A stretch of DNA of 34,691 nucleotides from Massilioclostridium sp965141735 (GCA_965141735.1 CBCSOX010000006.1:1-34691), one strand, 5' to 3'; counted from the stretch's first letter, positions 8,441 to 17,391 are shown. Notes: a model not told the origin generated them from the sequence alone. A program made the numbers and translations.

Positions 8441-8475
8441 CAAAAATCCGGGACAGCCAATTGAGCTGTCCCGGA
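8441..8475 (-). terminator. Terminator of the SpoIID/LytB gene
   Basis: A perfect 11-bp stem (8447-8457 with 8465-8475) with a 7-nt loop is followed on the minus strand by TTTTTG. It begins 9 nt after the stop of the SpoIID/LytB-domain gene. Confidence 0.88.
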
Positions 8476-8483
8476 TCAATTTC

Positions 8484-9917
8484 CTACTGAATTGTTGTTC
8501 CTTTATAGTAATGGCTGAGGATCTGGCGGTAGGACCAGCCTTCATTTTTTGCGTACAGCTGGGCGCCCCACTGGCTCATCCCCACGCTGTGGCCGTAGCC
8601 GCGGGTGGTAAAGATGAAGTTGTCCCCCGACACCTCGAAGGTAAACCAGGTGCTGCGCAGCTTGTTGGCGATAACCGATTCTTTAAAATAGTTGCTGCGG
8701 TAGGTTCTGCTGCCGTTGGTGCCGTGTACCGTGACATTGCCGACATAGCCCCCAGCGGTGTGAGAATCGATTGTAATCCAGGCATTCGGATCGTCCCCAA
8801 GGGTCAGGCCGGTCGAATTCTGTAAATATCTTTTGACGTCGCTTACCTTGAGGTAGGTGACCTTGTCCCAGTTGCTCGCATCCTGGCTGTCGTACTTGCT
8901 CTCCACCTCGGTGAGATAGGAGAAACTGCCGCCGTATGTATCCGCGGAGGAACGGGTGCTTCCCGCCGTGGCAGCGGTGTAAAGCGCGTTGATCGGCTGC
9001 CCGTTCCCCAGGGTGATGATCTCGCGGTAAACCGCCGCGACTGCCTCTTTGACCCGCGCTGTGATGTTGGACGCGCTCGGATTGGGCAGTGCGACTGCCT
9101 TGTTGAGGACGTCGTTGTAGTACTTGACGTAGGTGTGGCTTGCAACCGCCTGCGCCTTGAGTGCCTCGATGTTCCAGGAAGGATACATTTCAGAGGCTAC
9201 AAACCGCTCGAGCGCCGCCTGGGCGTCCACCTTTACCTGCTGGCCGTTTTGGATCACGATAAGGGTCGGCCTGCTGGGGTCGGGGGTCGGCGTGGGATCC
9301 GGCTCGGGCTCGGGCTGCGGGTCGGGCTGCGGGTCGGGCTGAGAGGAGCTGCTCGACGGCGAGGAACTCGAGGACGAAGAGGGTTCACTGCTGACGTCCG
9401 GCTTGCTGGATTCGGACGGAGTGGAAGAAGATGAAGATTCTTCCGGTTTGCTGCTCTCCGGCTTGGAAGAGGACTCGGGAACCGAACTGCTGATTGGCTC
9501 GGTGTTGCTGGTGTCCACATCCGGGTCGGGTGCGGAGTACTCACTCGTGCTCGGCGTCTCGCTTGAGGAGCTGCTCTGCGGCTTGCTGCTCTGGGAGGAT
9601 GCGCTCGGTTCTGGCTTACTGCTTGCTTCACTCGACTCTTCCTTGCTCGGCGTCACCGGAGTGGTGCGCACCGGCTGAGAGCTCTCCTGCACCGACACAG
9701 GTTCAGGTTCAGGCGCGGGCTCCTCAATCTCCACATAGGGGAGCTCCTCCCGGTTGACAATCGGCTCGGTTTTGTACAGTTCAATGGTTTCAATTTCGCG
9801 CTTGCTGACCTGCTTGCCCAGCATACGGCTGGCGTCAAACGACATGCCAACCCCCACCAGAACCAAACAGAGCGCACAAATGATGGATACGACCCTGAAT
9901 ACAATGTTTTTAGACAT
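8484..9917 (-). CDS. SpoIID/LytB-domain cell-wall protein with long Ser/Pro-rich linker
   Basis: A 477-aa exported protein. One N-terminal hydrophobic segment (about residues 5-25) acts as signal anchor. A low-complexity linker of Ser, Pro, Glu and Lys follows (about 75-215), then a SpoIID/LytB domain (about 218-477) with ALKAQAVASHTYVKYY, YTAATAGSTRSSADTYGG and the C-terminal GYGHSVGMSQWGA. SpoIID proteins are peptidoglycan lytic transglycosylases used during engulfment in sporulation; LytB-type relatives modify vegetative cell wall. The extended linker, which could span the wall, and the position beside a sortase rather than a sporulation cluster favour a LytB-like or accessory role. Start: ATG at 9917 with AAGGGG upstream; GTG at 9920 is equally possible. 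It is last in the minus-strand run after the sortase gene. Confidence 0.85.
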   Translation of the reverse strand: MSKNIVFRVVSIICALCLVLVGVGMSFDASRMLGKQVSKREIETIELYKTEPIVNREELPYVEIEEPAPEPEPVSVQESSQPVRTTPVTPSKEESSEASSKPEPSASSQSSKPQSSSSSETPSTSEYSAPDPDVDTSNTEPISSSVPESSSKPESSKPEESSSSSTPSESSKPDVSSEPSSSSSSSPSSSSSQPDPQPDPQPEPEPDPTPTPDPSRPTLIVIQNGQQVKVDAQAALERFVASEMYPSWNIEALKAQAVASHTYVKYYNDVLNKAVALPNPSASNITARVKEAVAAVYREIITLGNGQPINALYTAATAGSTRSSADTYGGSFSYLTEVESKYDSQDASNWDKVTYLKVSDVKRYLQNSTGLTLGDDPNAWITIDSHTAGGYVGNVTVHGTNGSRTYRSNYFKESVIANKLRSTWFTFEVSGDNFIFTTRGYGHSVGMSQWGAQLYAKNEGWSYRQILSHYYKGTTIQ

Positions 9918-10004
9918 CACTTATCCCCTTTTTCTTTTTTGATAGACTTCCTTCTTTCTGTCATTCTGCAGCGGAGAGTTCTTCCCCAAACTCCCCGCTG
10001 GGCA

Positions 10005-11003
10005 TTATTCGGTCACTGCGCTGCTGTCTGCTTCAGATGCCGGTTTTTTGTACTGCGGAAATTTATCGTACCAGATTTGCGGGTAGAGGGTATTCGGGTT
10101 GTAGACGGCGTTTTCCACCTGTGCGTCGGGGTCCTCTCCATCCCGGACCTGCCGCGCCACAACAACAAACCTCGCGTCGTCAAACTCGTACGTACAGGTG
10201 GAGAGCGTCATGAGCTGATCGCCATACGCGACGTCCACGCCTGTATCTAAAATGGAACGCTGCTTGACCTTCCCAATGTAGTCGTTGAAGGCCTCTTCGT
10301 TTTCAAAGTTTATGTAATCATGGTAATTAAAGACGTTTCCGTTGTCGTGGTTGGGGTTGGTACTGGTCACAAACACCGAGACGATTTTCCATTTCATGTC
10401 CTTGTACACGCTGTCAAACTGGATGATCGGATGGGATTTGTAGAAGTCCAGATCCTCATAGTTGGTGAGCTGGCCGAACACCTTTTTTCCCTTCATGTGA
10501 TGGCCGTAAATGACCCAGTTGTCCGAATTCTCCTCAAGCGTCAGCTTGGCGCGCGCGTCGAGGAAGGGGGTGCCGAAGGTGTCGTACTTGTCTTTAAAAT
10601 CGCGGTAGAGAAAATGCTCCGGATCCTCCTCAGAGGTCTGCACAACCGGAAAACTGATGTTGGTGTCGTCGATGCTGATCCAGCCCTTGACATACTTGTT
10701 GATGTCATAGAGCTGCGCCCAGCGTTCACCGTACCCCTCGGGCAGATTAGCAACCTGATTAGGATCAATATTGGTATCGTGGTAGATGGTGTCTATCTCG
10801 TCGATCTTTTTTTCCGACTGGTATCGGGTGAGGAAATAGTTTCCGATGTACACCGCCGAGCCGACAAACACGATCAGCGCGATTAAAAAGATGATTTTAC
10901 GGATGACTTCCCCAAAGCCGTCCCCCTTCCAGGGCAGCCAACTTTTGAGAAAACGGACGATCAGCGGCGGTTTTTTGACCGCTGTGTCGTTTTGCTGTGA
11001 CAT
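10005..11003 (-). CDS. Class B-type sortase
   Basis: A 332-aa membrane-bound cysteine transpeptidase that cleaves a sorting motif and joins the protein to the cell wall. A cytosolic N-terminal tail (~35 residues) is followed by one transmembrane helix (about 37-55) and an extracellular sortase domain. The catalytic His168 lies in YGHHMKGKKVFGQL, Cys270 in LSTCTYEF, and the conserved Arg in ARQVRDG shortly after. The YGHxM..FG context and insert before the Cys are class B features. It starts 57 nt after cinA and is followed by the SpoIID/LytB gene. Clostridial class B sortases accept xPxTG motifs, so the APRTG-bearing nitrilase protein at 314-3238 is the only candidate substrate in the window. 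Pilin-type or heme-type substrates were not seen nearby. Confidence 0.9.
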   Translation of the reverse strand: MSQQNDTAVKKPPLIVRFLKSWLPWKGDGFGEVIRKIIFLIALIVFVGSAVYIGNYFLTRYQSEKKIDEIDTIYHDTNIDPNQVANLPEGYGERWAQLYDINKYVKGWISIDDTNISFPVVQTSEEDPEHFLYRDFKDKYDTFGTPFLDARAKLTLEENSDNWVIYGHHMKGKKVFGQLTNYEDLDFYKSHPIIQFDSVYKDMKWKIVSVFVTSTNPNHDNGNVFNYHDYINFENEEAFNDYIGKVKQRSILDTGVDVAYGDQLMTLSTCTYEFDDARFVVVARQVRDGEDPDAQVENAVYNPNTLYPQIWYDKFPQYKKPASEADSSAVTE

Positions 11004-11060
11004 TCTGCATCAGCCTCCATTCTAAAGTGATTGTTGTATCCTTAAAACGGTCAGCCCGTT

Positions 11061-12308
11061 TTATTCGAGTTCGTAGAGGGTGCGGCGGATGAGATCGAGC
11101 GCGTGCAGCGCCGCACGGTAGCGAATTTCTCCCCGGTCGTCTGCAAGGCCGCGCCCGAGATTGAGTTTGACGGCCCGGGTGGTGTTGCCTACCGCAACGC
11201 CGAGGTAGACCAGGCCCACCGGCTTTTCGGGCGTGCCCCCGTCGGGGCCGGCAATCCCGGTCACCCCGATGCCGATATCCGCCCTGCCGTTGCGCAGTGC
11301 GCTCGCGGCCATCGCCTGTGCCACCTGGGGGCTCACAACCCCGTGGTTTGCGATGAGCTGAGGGTTGACCCCGAGCTGCTCCGCCTTGACCCGGTTGGAA
11401 TAGGAGACGAGACCGTACTCAAAGCAGCCGCTCGCCCCTGGAACCGAAGTGATCTTCTGAGCGATCAGCCCGCCGGTGCAGCTCTCTGCAAGGGCAAGTG
11501 TCTTTCCCTTTTGGATCAGCTCGCGGACGACAACCTGTTCCAGGCTGTCGACGTCTATTCCGTAAACATATTCCCCGGCGATCCCCTCAATTCGGGCGAT
11601 CATCTCCCCGGTGAGCCGTTCGCACTCGTAGACGCTCGCCGCCTTGGCGGTCACCCGGGCGAGCACCTCTCCCCGCTTGGCGTAAAGCGCGACGGTCGGG
11701 TTTTCGTTTTCAGTGAGTTCCCCGAGCAGCTCGTCCAGCTTCGACTCCCCGATTCCAAACAGCCGGATGTTGTGCGACACAATGGTCGACTCCATAAACT
11801 GCTCGAGAAAGGGGCGCACGCTGCGGCGGTACATCGGCACCAGCTCACGGGGAGGCCCGGGCAGCAGAATGACGCATTTGCCCGCCTTCTGTACCGCCAG
11901 CCCGGGGGCTGTGCCATTTTCGTTGGGGAACAGGCGGGCGTTTTCCGGCACCATCGCCTGCTTGAGGTTGTTGCGCGGCATCTCCCGCCCAAGGTGGCTG
12001 AAATAGTCCTCAATCCTCTGCTGCGTCTCCACATCGAGGCGCAGCTCGAGACCGAACAGCTCGCACACCGTCTCTTTGGTCAGGTCGTCTGTCGTCGGCC
12101 CGAGGCCGCCGGTAAAGACAATCAAGTCGCTGCGGTCAAGCCCGCGCTGCACCGTCTGGCGCAGCCGCTCCCGGTTGTCCCCCACTGCTGTGTGATACAA
12201 TACGTTGATGCCCAGCGACGCAAGCTCCTGGGAGAGGAACTGCGCGTGGGTATTGCAGATATCCCCGAGCAGGATCTCGGTTCCCACCGCAATAATTTCA
12301 GAATTCAT
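11061..12308 (-). CDS. cinA: CinA family nicotinamide-nucleotide amidohydrolase/ADP-ribose pyrophosphatase-type protein
   Basis: A 415-aa cytosolic protein. The N-terminal MoCF/MoaB-like domain begins with EIIAVGTEILLGDICNTHAQ and contains FTGGLGPTTDDLTKE (about 63-77). The C-terminal CinA domain contains the amidohydrolase signature LAESCTGGLIAQKI (about 270-283), then VSYSNRVKAEQLGV and GVTGIAGPDGGTPEKPVG. CinA proteins deamidate NMN and, in some species, are linked to competence; the pyridine-nucleotide recycling role is family knowledge. The start at 12308 is supported by AGGAGG upstream; the frame is open 15 codons further, but with no SD. It follows thiI by 67 nt and precedes the sortase gene by 57 nt, all on the minus strand. 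Confidence 0.93.
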   Translation of the reverse strand: MNSEIIAVGTEILLGDICNTHAQFLSQELASLGINVLYHTAVGDNRERLRQTVQRGLDRSDLIVFTGGLGPTTDDLTKETVCELFGLELRLDVETQQRIEDYFSHLGREMPRNNLKQAMVPENARLFPNENGTAPGLAVQKAGKCVILLPGPPRELVPMYRRSVRPFLEQFMESTIVSHNIRLFGIGESKLDELLGELTENENPTVALYAKRGEVLARVTAKAASVYECERLTGEMIARIEGIAGEYVYGIDVDSLEQVVVRELIQKGKTLALAESCTGGLIAQKITSVPGASGCFEYGLVSYSNRVKAEQLGVNPQLIANHGVVSPQVAQAMAASALRNGRADIGIGVTGIAGPDGGTPEKPVGLVYLGVAVGNTTRAVKLNLGRGLADDRGEIRYRAALHALDLIRRTLYELE

Positions 12309-12375
12309 AGCAAAAACCTCCTGTTGGGATGGGCTGGCCGGAGCTTCCCCCACAGGGCTGCTGCGTAGCCCTTCC

Positions 12376-13551
12376 CTACTTTAGCTTAATCGTCTTGAGC
12401 TCGGTGTTTTCAACCGCCTTTTGGATCAGAGGCTCAAAGTCAAAACCCGCTTCCGCCTGTTCTACAAACTCGAGCTTGGGCCGGGTGCGAGGATGCCTGG
12501 GGGTAAAGACGGTGCAGCAGTCCTCATAGGGCAGGATCGAGGTCTCAAAGGTTCCAATCCGGCGGGCAATTTCAATGATTTCGTTTTTATCCATGCCGAT
12601 AACCGGACGGAACACCGGCATGTCACACACCGCGTCGGTGCAGGCGATTGCGCCGAGGGTCTGGCTCGCGACCTGGCCGACGCTCTCCCCGGTGATGAGG
12701 GCGTGAATGTCCTGCTGGGCACACAGCCGCTGGGCGATCTTCATCATCAGCCGCCGCATCAGGATGGTAAACAGCTCCTCCGGGCAGTGCTCTTTCAGCG
12801 CTTCCTGAATCTCGGTAAACGGCACGCAGTGGAATGCGATGTCCCCGCAATAATGGGCCATCTCTTCGCAGAGGGTTTCGACCTTCTGGCGTGCGCGGTC
12901 ACTGGTGTAAGGGGGGCTCACAAAATGCACCGCGTGGAGCTGGAGCCCCCGCTTGGCCATCATATAGCCCGCAACCGGGCTGTCGATGCCGCCCGAGACC
13001 AAAAGCATCGCTTTTCCGCTCGAGCCCACCGGGATTCCGCCCGCACCGGGGTATTTGTTGGCATATACATACGCCGCCACCTCGCGGATTTCAACCAGTA
13101 CGGTGACGTCCGGGTTGTGCACGTCCACCTTGAGATGGGGAAACGCCTCGAGCAGTGCGCCGCCGAGCTCCCGGGTGATCTCGGGGGATTTCATCGGGAA
13201 GTGCTTATCTGAGCGCTTCGCTTCCACCTTAAAAGTTGCCGCAGCTTGGAGGTCGTCAGCGAGGTATTTGACCGCCTTGTCCCGGATGAGGGAAAAGTCT
13301 TTGCTCACAACCGCCGCGCGGGCGTAGGCAGAGATGCCGAACACCTTGCCCACCCGCTGACACACCTCGTCGAGGTCAATTTCCTCGTCAAGGGGCCGCA
13401 CATAGATGGTCGACTGGGCGCGTTTGAATTCAAATTTACCGAGGCTTCCGATGCGGTGGCGGACATTTTTGACGAGGATGTCCTCAAACGTCCCGCGGTT
13501 GAGCCCCTTGAGGGCGATTTCGCCCTCTTTTAAGAGGATAATTTCTTTCAT
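12376..13551 (-). CDS. thiI: tRNA 4-thiouridine synthetase ThiI
   Basis: A 391-aa cytosolic enzyme that adenylates uridine 8 of tRNA and transfers sulfur to make 4-thiouridine; in some bacteria it also feeds thiamine synthesis. It has an N-terminal ferredoxin-like region (KEGEIALKGLNRGTFE), a THUMP domain to about residue 165, and a PP-loop ATP-binding motif LLVSGGIDSPVAGYMMAKRG (about 183-202). Further family signatures are ITGESVGQVASQTL and PYEDCCTVFTPRHPRT, the latter holding the Cys pair near residue 345. It lacks the C-terminal rhodanese domain of the E. coli enzyme, as usual for Firmicutes, so sulfur must come directly from a desulfurase. The cysteine desulfurase gene ends 24 nt upstream, which fits. 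AAAGGAG precedes the ATG by 7 nt. Confidence 0.96.
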   Translation of the reverse strand: MKEIILLKEGEIALKGLNRGTFEDILVKNVRHRIGSLGKFEFKRAQSTIYVRPLDEEIDLDEVCQRVGKVFGISAYARAAVVSKDFSLIRDKAVKYLADDLQAAATFKVEAKRSDKHFPMKSPEITRELGGALLEAFPHLKVDVHNPDVTVLVEIREVAAYVYANKYPGAGGIPVGSSGKAMLLVSGGIDSPVAGYMMAKRGLQLHAVHFVSPPYTSDRARQKVETLCEEMAHYCGDIAFHCVPFTEIQEALKEHCPEELFTILMRRLMMKIAQRLCAQQDIHALITGESVGQVASQTLGAIACTDAVCDMPVFRPVIGMDKNEIIEIARRIGTFETSILPYEDCCTVFTPRHPRTRPKLEFVEQAEAGFDFEPLIQKAVENTELKTIKLK

Positions 13552-13575
13552 GAATGGCTCCTTTAGTTGCTTGTT

Positions 13576-14715
13576 TTATTTTTGCTTGACCAGGGTGTTG
13601 ATCCCTTCTTGAAGCACTTGGACAAACTGCCTGACCTGCCGGTCGGTGTTGGTGTAGCCGAAGCTCACCCGGATGGCGGTATCAATCCGCTCAGCGGGCA
13701 GGCCCATCGCACCGAGCACCCCGCTGCGGGCACCCTTGGAGCAGGCCGAACCGCTCGAGACGTAGACCCCCCTGCTCTCGAGAAAGTGCAGCATAATTTC
13801 GGAGCGGATCCCCGCAACCGAAAAGTTGAGAATGTATTCCACTCCGTCCTCAGGGGAATTGATCGTGACATCGGGAATCTCGCTGAGCAGCTCCCGCAGG
13901 TGCTCGTTCAGCCGGACGTAGAGCAACCGGTTTTTGCTGATGTTGGTGGAAAACTTGTCCACGCTCGCACCAAACGCGGCGATGAGCGGTACGCTCTCGG
14001 TGCCGGAACGCAGCCCCCGCTCCTGGCCGCCGCCGAATACCTGCGGCAGCACCCGCACCCCTTTGCGGACAAACAGAGCGCCGACCCCTTTGGGGGCGTA
14101 AATTTTGTGCCCGCTCACACTCACCAGGTCAACCGGAGTCTTGGACAGTTTAAAACTGATCTTACAAAACGACTGCACCGCGTCGACGTGAAGGATGACG
14201 CTTGGGTTTTTCCGCTTCACCCGCTGGGCGATCTGTTCGATGGGCAGCTTCATGCCCGTCTCGTTGTTGACGTGCATCAGAGTGACGAGCAAGGTGTTTT
14301 CATCCACCGCATCCGCAAAGTCCTGTGCCTGGAAATGCCCCGTTTCATCCGGCGAGATGCGCACGACTTCAAATCCCTGCTGTTCCAGCTCTGCGACCGG
14401 GCCCGCGACCGAAGGGTGTTCCACTGAAGTCGTCACAATTTTATTTCCGCTGCGACGGTAGGCTTTTGCTGCGCCGAACACCGCAAGGTTGTTGCTCTCA
14501 GTCGCTCCCGAGGTAAAGGTGATCTCTCCCGGCTGGCAGCCCAGCGCGCCCGCTAGGATTTTACGGGCCCCGTTTACCGTGTTTTCAGCGTCCAACCCCA
14601 TCCGGTGGAGCGAAGAGGGGTTTCCATAGGTCGCTGTCATTGCCTGAATTGCCGCCTGAACGGCTTCGTCGCAGACCTGTGTCGTCGCGGCGTTGTCAAA
14701 ATAGATTTCGTTCAT
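13576..14715 (-). CDS. Cysteine desulfurase (NifS/IscS family), dedicated partner of ThiI
   Basis: A 379-aa PLP enzyme that takes sulfur from cysteine as a persulfide, giving alanine. YFDNAATTQ opens the protein, TSGATESNNLAVFGAAKAYR follows at about 70-90, the PLP lysine is K204 in SGHKIYAPKG, and the persulfide cysteine is C325 in SGSACSKGARSG. RSGTESVP is also conserved. ATG at 14715 has GGAGAGG upstream; the frame stays open for 16 further codons without an SD. TATAAT at 14752-14757 is a plausible -10. It leads the unit desulfurase-thiI-cinA with only 24 nt before thiI, the same arrangement as nifZ-thiI in Bacillus, so supplying ThiI is the likely job. A general Fe-S (IscS/SufS) role cannot be excluded. 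Confidence 0.94.
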   Translation of the reverse strand: MNEIYFDNAATTQVCDEAVQAAIQAMTATYGNPSSLHRMGLDAENTVNGARKILAGALGCQPGEITFTSGATESNNLAVFGAAKAYRRSGNKIVTTSVEHPSVAGPVAELEQQGFEVVRISPDETGHFQAQDFADAVDENTLLVTLMHVNNETGMKLPIEQIAQRVKRKNPSVILHVDAVQSFCKISFKLSKTPVDLVSVSGHKIYAPKGVGALFVRKGVRVLPQVFGGGQERGLRSGTESVPLIAAFGASVDKFSTNISKNRLLYVRLNEHLRELLSEIPDVTINSPEDGVEYILNFSVAGIRSEIMLHFLESRGVYVSSGSACSKGARSGVLGAMGLPAERIDTAIRVSFGYTNTDRQVRQFVQVLQEGINTLVKQK

Positions 14716-14781
14716 GATGTCCCTCTCCAACCAGAATAGATTAATGTATTCATTATACATCATATCCGGTCGAAAATCCAG

Positions 14782-14811
14782 TTGACAGGATGTGAATTTT
14801 TATTGGATAAA
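14782..14811 (+). promoter_or_regulatory. Possible promoter of ypeB
   Basis: TTGACA (14782-14787), an 18-nt spacer and GATAAA (14806-14811). I found no clear forespore sigma-G sequence, which is what Bacillus ypeB uses, so this sigma-A-like match should be read with caution. Confidence 0.4.
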
Positions 14812-14866
14812 TCTGGTGGCTCCCGCAAACAATACTGTTATACATTGAAACGGAGGTGTTTCCCTT

Positions 14867-16222
14867 ATGGAACGAAAATTCTCAAAACGGACAATTGTCC
14901 GGATTTACTGTTTTGCCCTCGCCCTCGCCCTGCTGCTCGGCACCGGGTGGTACTCCTCCCATCGGAAGGCGGAGGAGTACCGCAGCCAGCTCGAGGCGGG
15001 GTATATGCGAGCGGTCGACGAACTCACTTCCTACCTCGAGGACCTGCACACCGACCTAACCAAAAGCATGTACACCGGCACCCCCCTCCAGCTTTCCAAG
15101 CTGAGCTCGCGGATTTACCAGCAGGCAGGCCTTGCGAAAAATTCCCTCGAACAGATCCCAACAAGTGGGATGAACCTCTCAAACACCTACAAGTTTCTCT
15201 CCCAGGCGGGGGACTACGCGCTCTCCCTCGCCCACAAGACCGCCGCGGGGGACCCGCTCTCCAACGAGGAGCGCGCTTCCCTCAAGCAGCTCGACAACTA
15301 CTGTCAGAGCATGAAGGAGCAGCTCTATCTCCTGCAGGACGAGCTGCTCACCGGAGGGGTGAGCTTTCAAAAATTGCAGAGCATCGGCAACCTCGTGGAT
15401 GACCAGCAGGTGCGGCAGGCGGGGAATTTCGGGGACGGATTTCAGGAATTTGAGGACAGCTTGGAGGGCACCCCCTCGCTGATCTATGACGGCCCGTTTT
15501 CCGACCACATCCTTGAGCGGGAGCCCCGTATGACCAAAGAGGCCGCCGAGGTGTCGCGGGATCAGGCGAGAGAACTCGCCTCCAACTGCTTGGGAATCCC
15601 CGCAAGCCAGCTAGAGGATGGAAATGACGAGGATGGGAAGATGCCCTCCTACGCATTCTCCTCGGGAGACCTGACCGCATCTGTGACCAAAAACGGAGGT
15701 TATCTCTGCTATCTGATCAACTCGCGCGCTGTGGGGGAGGCACGCATCAGCGTTGAAGAGGCGCTCAACCGGGCGCGCAGCTGGCTGGACCGCCTTGAGA
15801 CCGGCCCGCTGGTCCAGACTTACTATGAGGTTTCCGGGCAGGTCGTCACGATCAACTACGCGGCGCAGGACGGCGACATCACCTGCTACACCGACCTGGT
15901 CAAGGTGAGCGTATCGCTCGACGAGGGGGATGTGACTGGATACGATGCGCGTGGCTACCTCACCAACCACCAGCAGCGCGATTACCCCGAGCGCAAGATC
16001 TCGGCAGAACAGGCGCAGGAGTCGCTCAGTCCGCTGCTCACTCCAGGCACTCCCCGGCTGGCGCTCATCCCCACATCAGGGCTCAACGAGCAGCTGTGTT
16101 ACGAATTCCGCTGTACCGCAGAAGACGGGCAGCAGGTGCTCGTCTACATTGACGTGGAAACGGGGGAGGAAGCCCAGATTCTGCTGCTGTACATCAGCGA
16201 CAGCGGCACCCTGACGGTCTGA
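14867..16222 (+). CDS. ypeB: Spore germination protein YpeB
   Basis: A 451-aa protein of endospore formers. In Bacillus, YpeB sits in the spore inner membrane and cortex and is needed to assemble and stabilise the cortex-lytic enzyme SleB. The N-terminal hydrophobic segment (about 9-28) is an uncleaved signal anchor. A helical region (about 35-210) contains LSKLSSRIYQQAG and ELLTGGVSFQKLQS, and the C-terminal half holds PepSY-type repeats (VSRDQARELA, ISVEEALNRA, ISAEQAQESL). Length is as expected. GGAGG lies 10 nt before the ATG. sleB is normally the gene just upstream; here the neighbour is a divergent cysteine desulfurase, so sleB is either elsewhere or replaced. This gene is the best single sign that the organism makes endospores. 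Confidence 0.92.
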   Translation: MERKFSKRTIVRIYCFALALALLLGTGWYSSHRKAEEYRSQLEAGYMRAVDELTSYLEDLHTDLTKSMYTGTPLQLSKLSSRIYQQAGLAKNSLEQIPTSGMNLSNTYKFLSQAGDYALSLAHKTAAGDPLSNEERASLKQLDNYCQSMKEQLYLLQDELLTGGVSFQKLQSIGNLVDDQQVRQAGNFGDGFQEFEDSLEGTPSLIYDGPFSDHILEREPRMTKEAAEVSRDQARELASNCLGIPASQLEDGNDEDGKMPSYAFSSGDLTASVTKNGGYLCYLINSRAVGEARISVEEALNRARSWLDRLETGPLVQTYYEVSGQVVTINYAAQDGDITCYTDLVKVSVSLDEGDVTGYDARGYLTNHQQRDYPERKISAEQAQESLSPLLTPGTPRLALIPTSGLNEQLCYEFRCTAEDGQQVLVYIDVETGEEAQILLLYISDSGTLTV

Positions 16223-16557
16223 CGCTGCCGTCTTTGCATTACTAAGGCCGCACTAGAGAGCTGCCGGTCAATTACCTAAAAGCAAAAAAGCCTTGTATTT
16301 CCTGCACCAATCAGCGGCACATCCTGAACTTTTGGACCCGCCCTTTTTGGTTTTACTCTTTGCAGAGTGCAGGGGCGAATCAGGCTAAAATATGAACAAA
16401 CAAACCCACTTGCACGACAGTGTAACCATATAGGCGCAAAAAGGCAAATTCCCTCTACAAAGGCTTTGTATAAAAAGCGTGCTCCCAGGCTTGCAGCATC
16501 TTAAAGTCGGTAAAATTTGGGTTTCCCTGCCCCGCATCAGCCTCCGGGGGTTTGCGC
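16223..16557. other. Intergenic region between ypeB and coaX
   Basis: About 335 bp before the coaX promoter with no gene that I can support. It contains short palindromes such as TACAAAG/CTTTGTA near 16460, but no clear terminator, SD-led reading frame or repeat. Confidence 0.5.
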
Positions 16558-16586
16558 TTGCAGTTTTCCCGCGTTTCGACTATACT
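16558..16586 (+). promoter_or_regulatory. Promoter of coaX
   Basis: TTGCAG (16558-16563), a 17-nt spacer and TATACT (16581-16586), followed by AGGAGG (16604-16609) and the coaX ATG at 16618. Confidence 0.8.
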
Positions 16587-16617
16587 GAAAGAAAACATTC
16601 AGTAGGAGGGAAACTCG

Positions 16618-17391
16618 ATGGTTCTCACCATTGACATTGGAAATTCCACCATCGCAGTCGGCGGCTACTGCGGCGACCAGCTGCGGTTTCTCGCAAGCCT
16701 GCGCACCGATCGGCTTAAAACAGCGGATGAATACGCCGTGCTCTTCAAGTCCACCCTTGAGCTGCACGGGTGCAGCCCCCATGAGATCACCGGGGCAATC
16801 CTCGCGTCAGTCGTCCCCTCGCTTGTGGCTCCGGTCCGGCAGGCGATCTTTCTGCTCAGCGGCGCTGACAGCCTGGTGGTCGGCCCGGGCATCAAGACAG
16901 GACTCAACATCCGCATCGACGATCCGGCCCAGCTCGGCACGGACTTTGTCTGCGTTTCGGTGGCGGCAATCCATAAATTTTCCTGCCCCCTCATCGTCTT
17001 CGAGATGGACACTGCCACCACAATCGCCGCAATCAATCGGAACAGGCAGTTCATCGGCGGAGCCATCCTGCCCGGCGTGAAAATTTCGCTCGACGCGCTC
17101 TCACAGCGCACCGCGCAGCTGACTCAAATCAGCCTGGACCAGCCCCCAGTGTCAGTCGTGGGAAAGAACACAGCCGATTCGATGAAATCTGGTGTGTTTT
17201 TTGGCACAGCCAGTATGATCGACGGGATGATCGAGCGCTACCGGGAGGTGCTCGGCGACGGGATGACCGCCGTTGCGACCGGGAGCCTCGCTCAGCCCAT
17301 TCTCCCCCTCTGCTGCCACAAGGTTGTATATGACCCAAACCTCACCCTCGAGGGCCTCAGGATTCTTTACGAAAAAAATGCAGAGCCTTGA
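16618..17391 (+). CDS. coaX: Type III pantothenate kinase CoaX
   Basis: A 257-aa cytosolic kinase that phosphorylates pantothenate, the first step of coenzyme A synthesis; type III enzymes need a monovalent cation and are not feedback-inhibited by CoA. It has the ASKHA phosphate-1 motif LTIDIGNSTIAVG at the N-terminus, QLGTDF with the catalytic Asp109, and FEMDTATTI (128-136). GGAILPGVKISLDALSQRTA (about 145-165), VVGKNTADSMKSG and LTLEGLRILYEKN at the C-terminus are also typical. Two motif positions are unusual: the family's D-x-G-TATT reads E129-M-D131-TATT. The Asp109 base is retained, so activity is likely but not certain. It is a single gene with its own promoter and a strong SD, and is followed by a bidirectional terminator at 17641. 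Confidence 0.93.
   Translation: MVLTIDIGNSTIAVGGYCGDQLRFLASLRTDRLKTADEYAVLFKSTLELHGCSPHEITGAILASVVPSLVAPVRQAIFLLSGADSLVVGPGIKTGLNIRIDDPAQLGTDFVCVSVAAIHKFSCPLIVFEMDTATTIAAINRNRQFIGGAILPGVKISLDALSQRTAQLTQISLDQPPVSVVGKNTADSMKSGVFFGTASMIDGMIERYREVLGDGMTAVATGSLAQPILPLCCHKVVYDPNLTLEGLRILYEKNAEP

Noticed and set aside
11103..12368. A 421-codon open frame on the plus strand opposite cinA (similar long frames lie opposite thiI, gltX, the hydroxyacid dehydrogenase and the nitrilase gene).
   Set aside because: The opposite strand encodes clear conserved proteins; the frames are open because of GC-rich codon use and show low-complexity, Arg/His-rich products without motifs.
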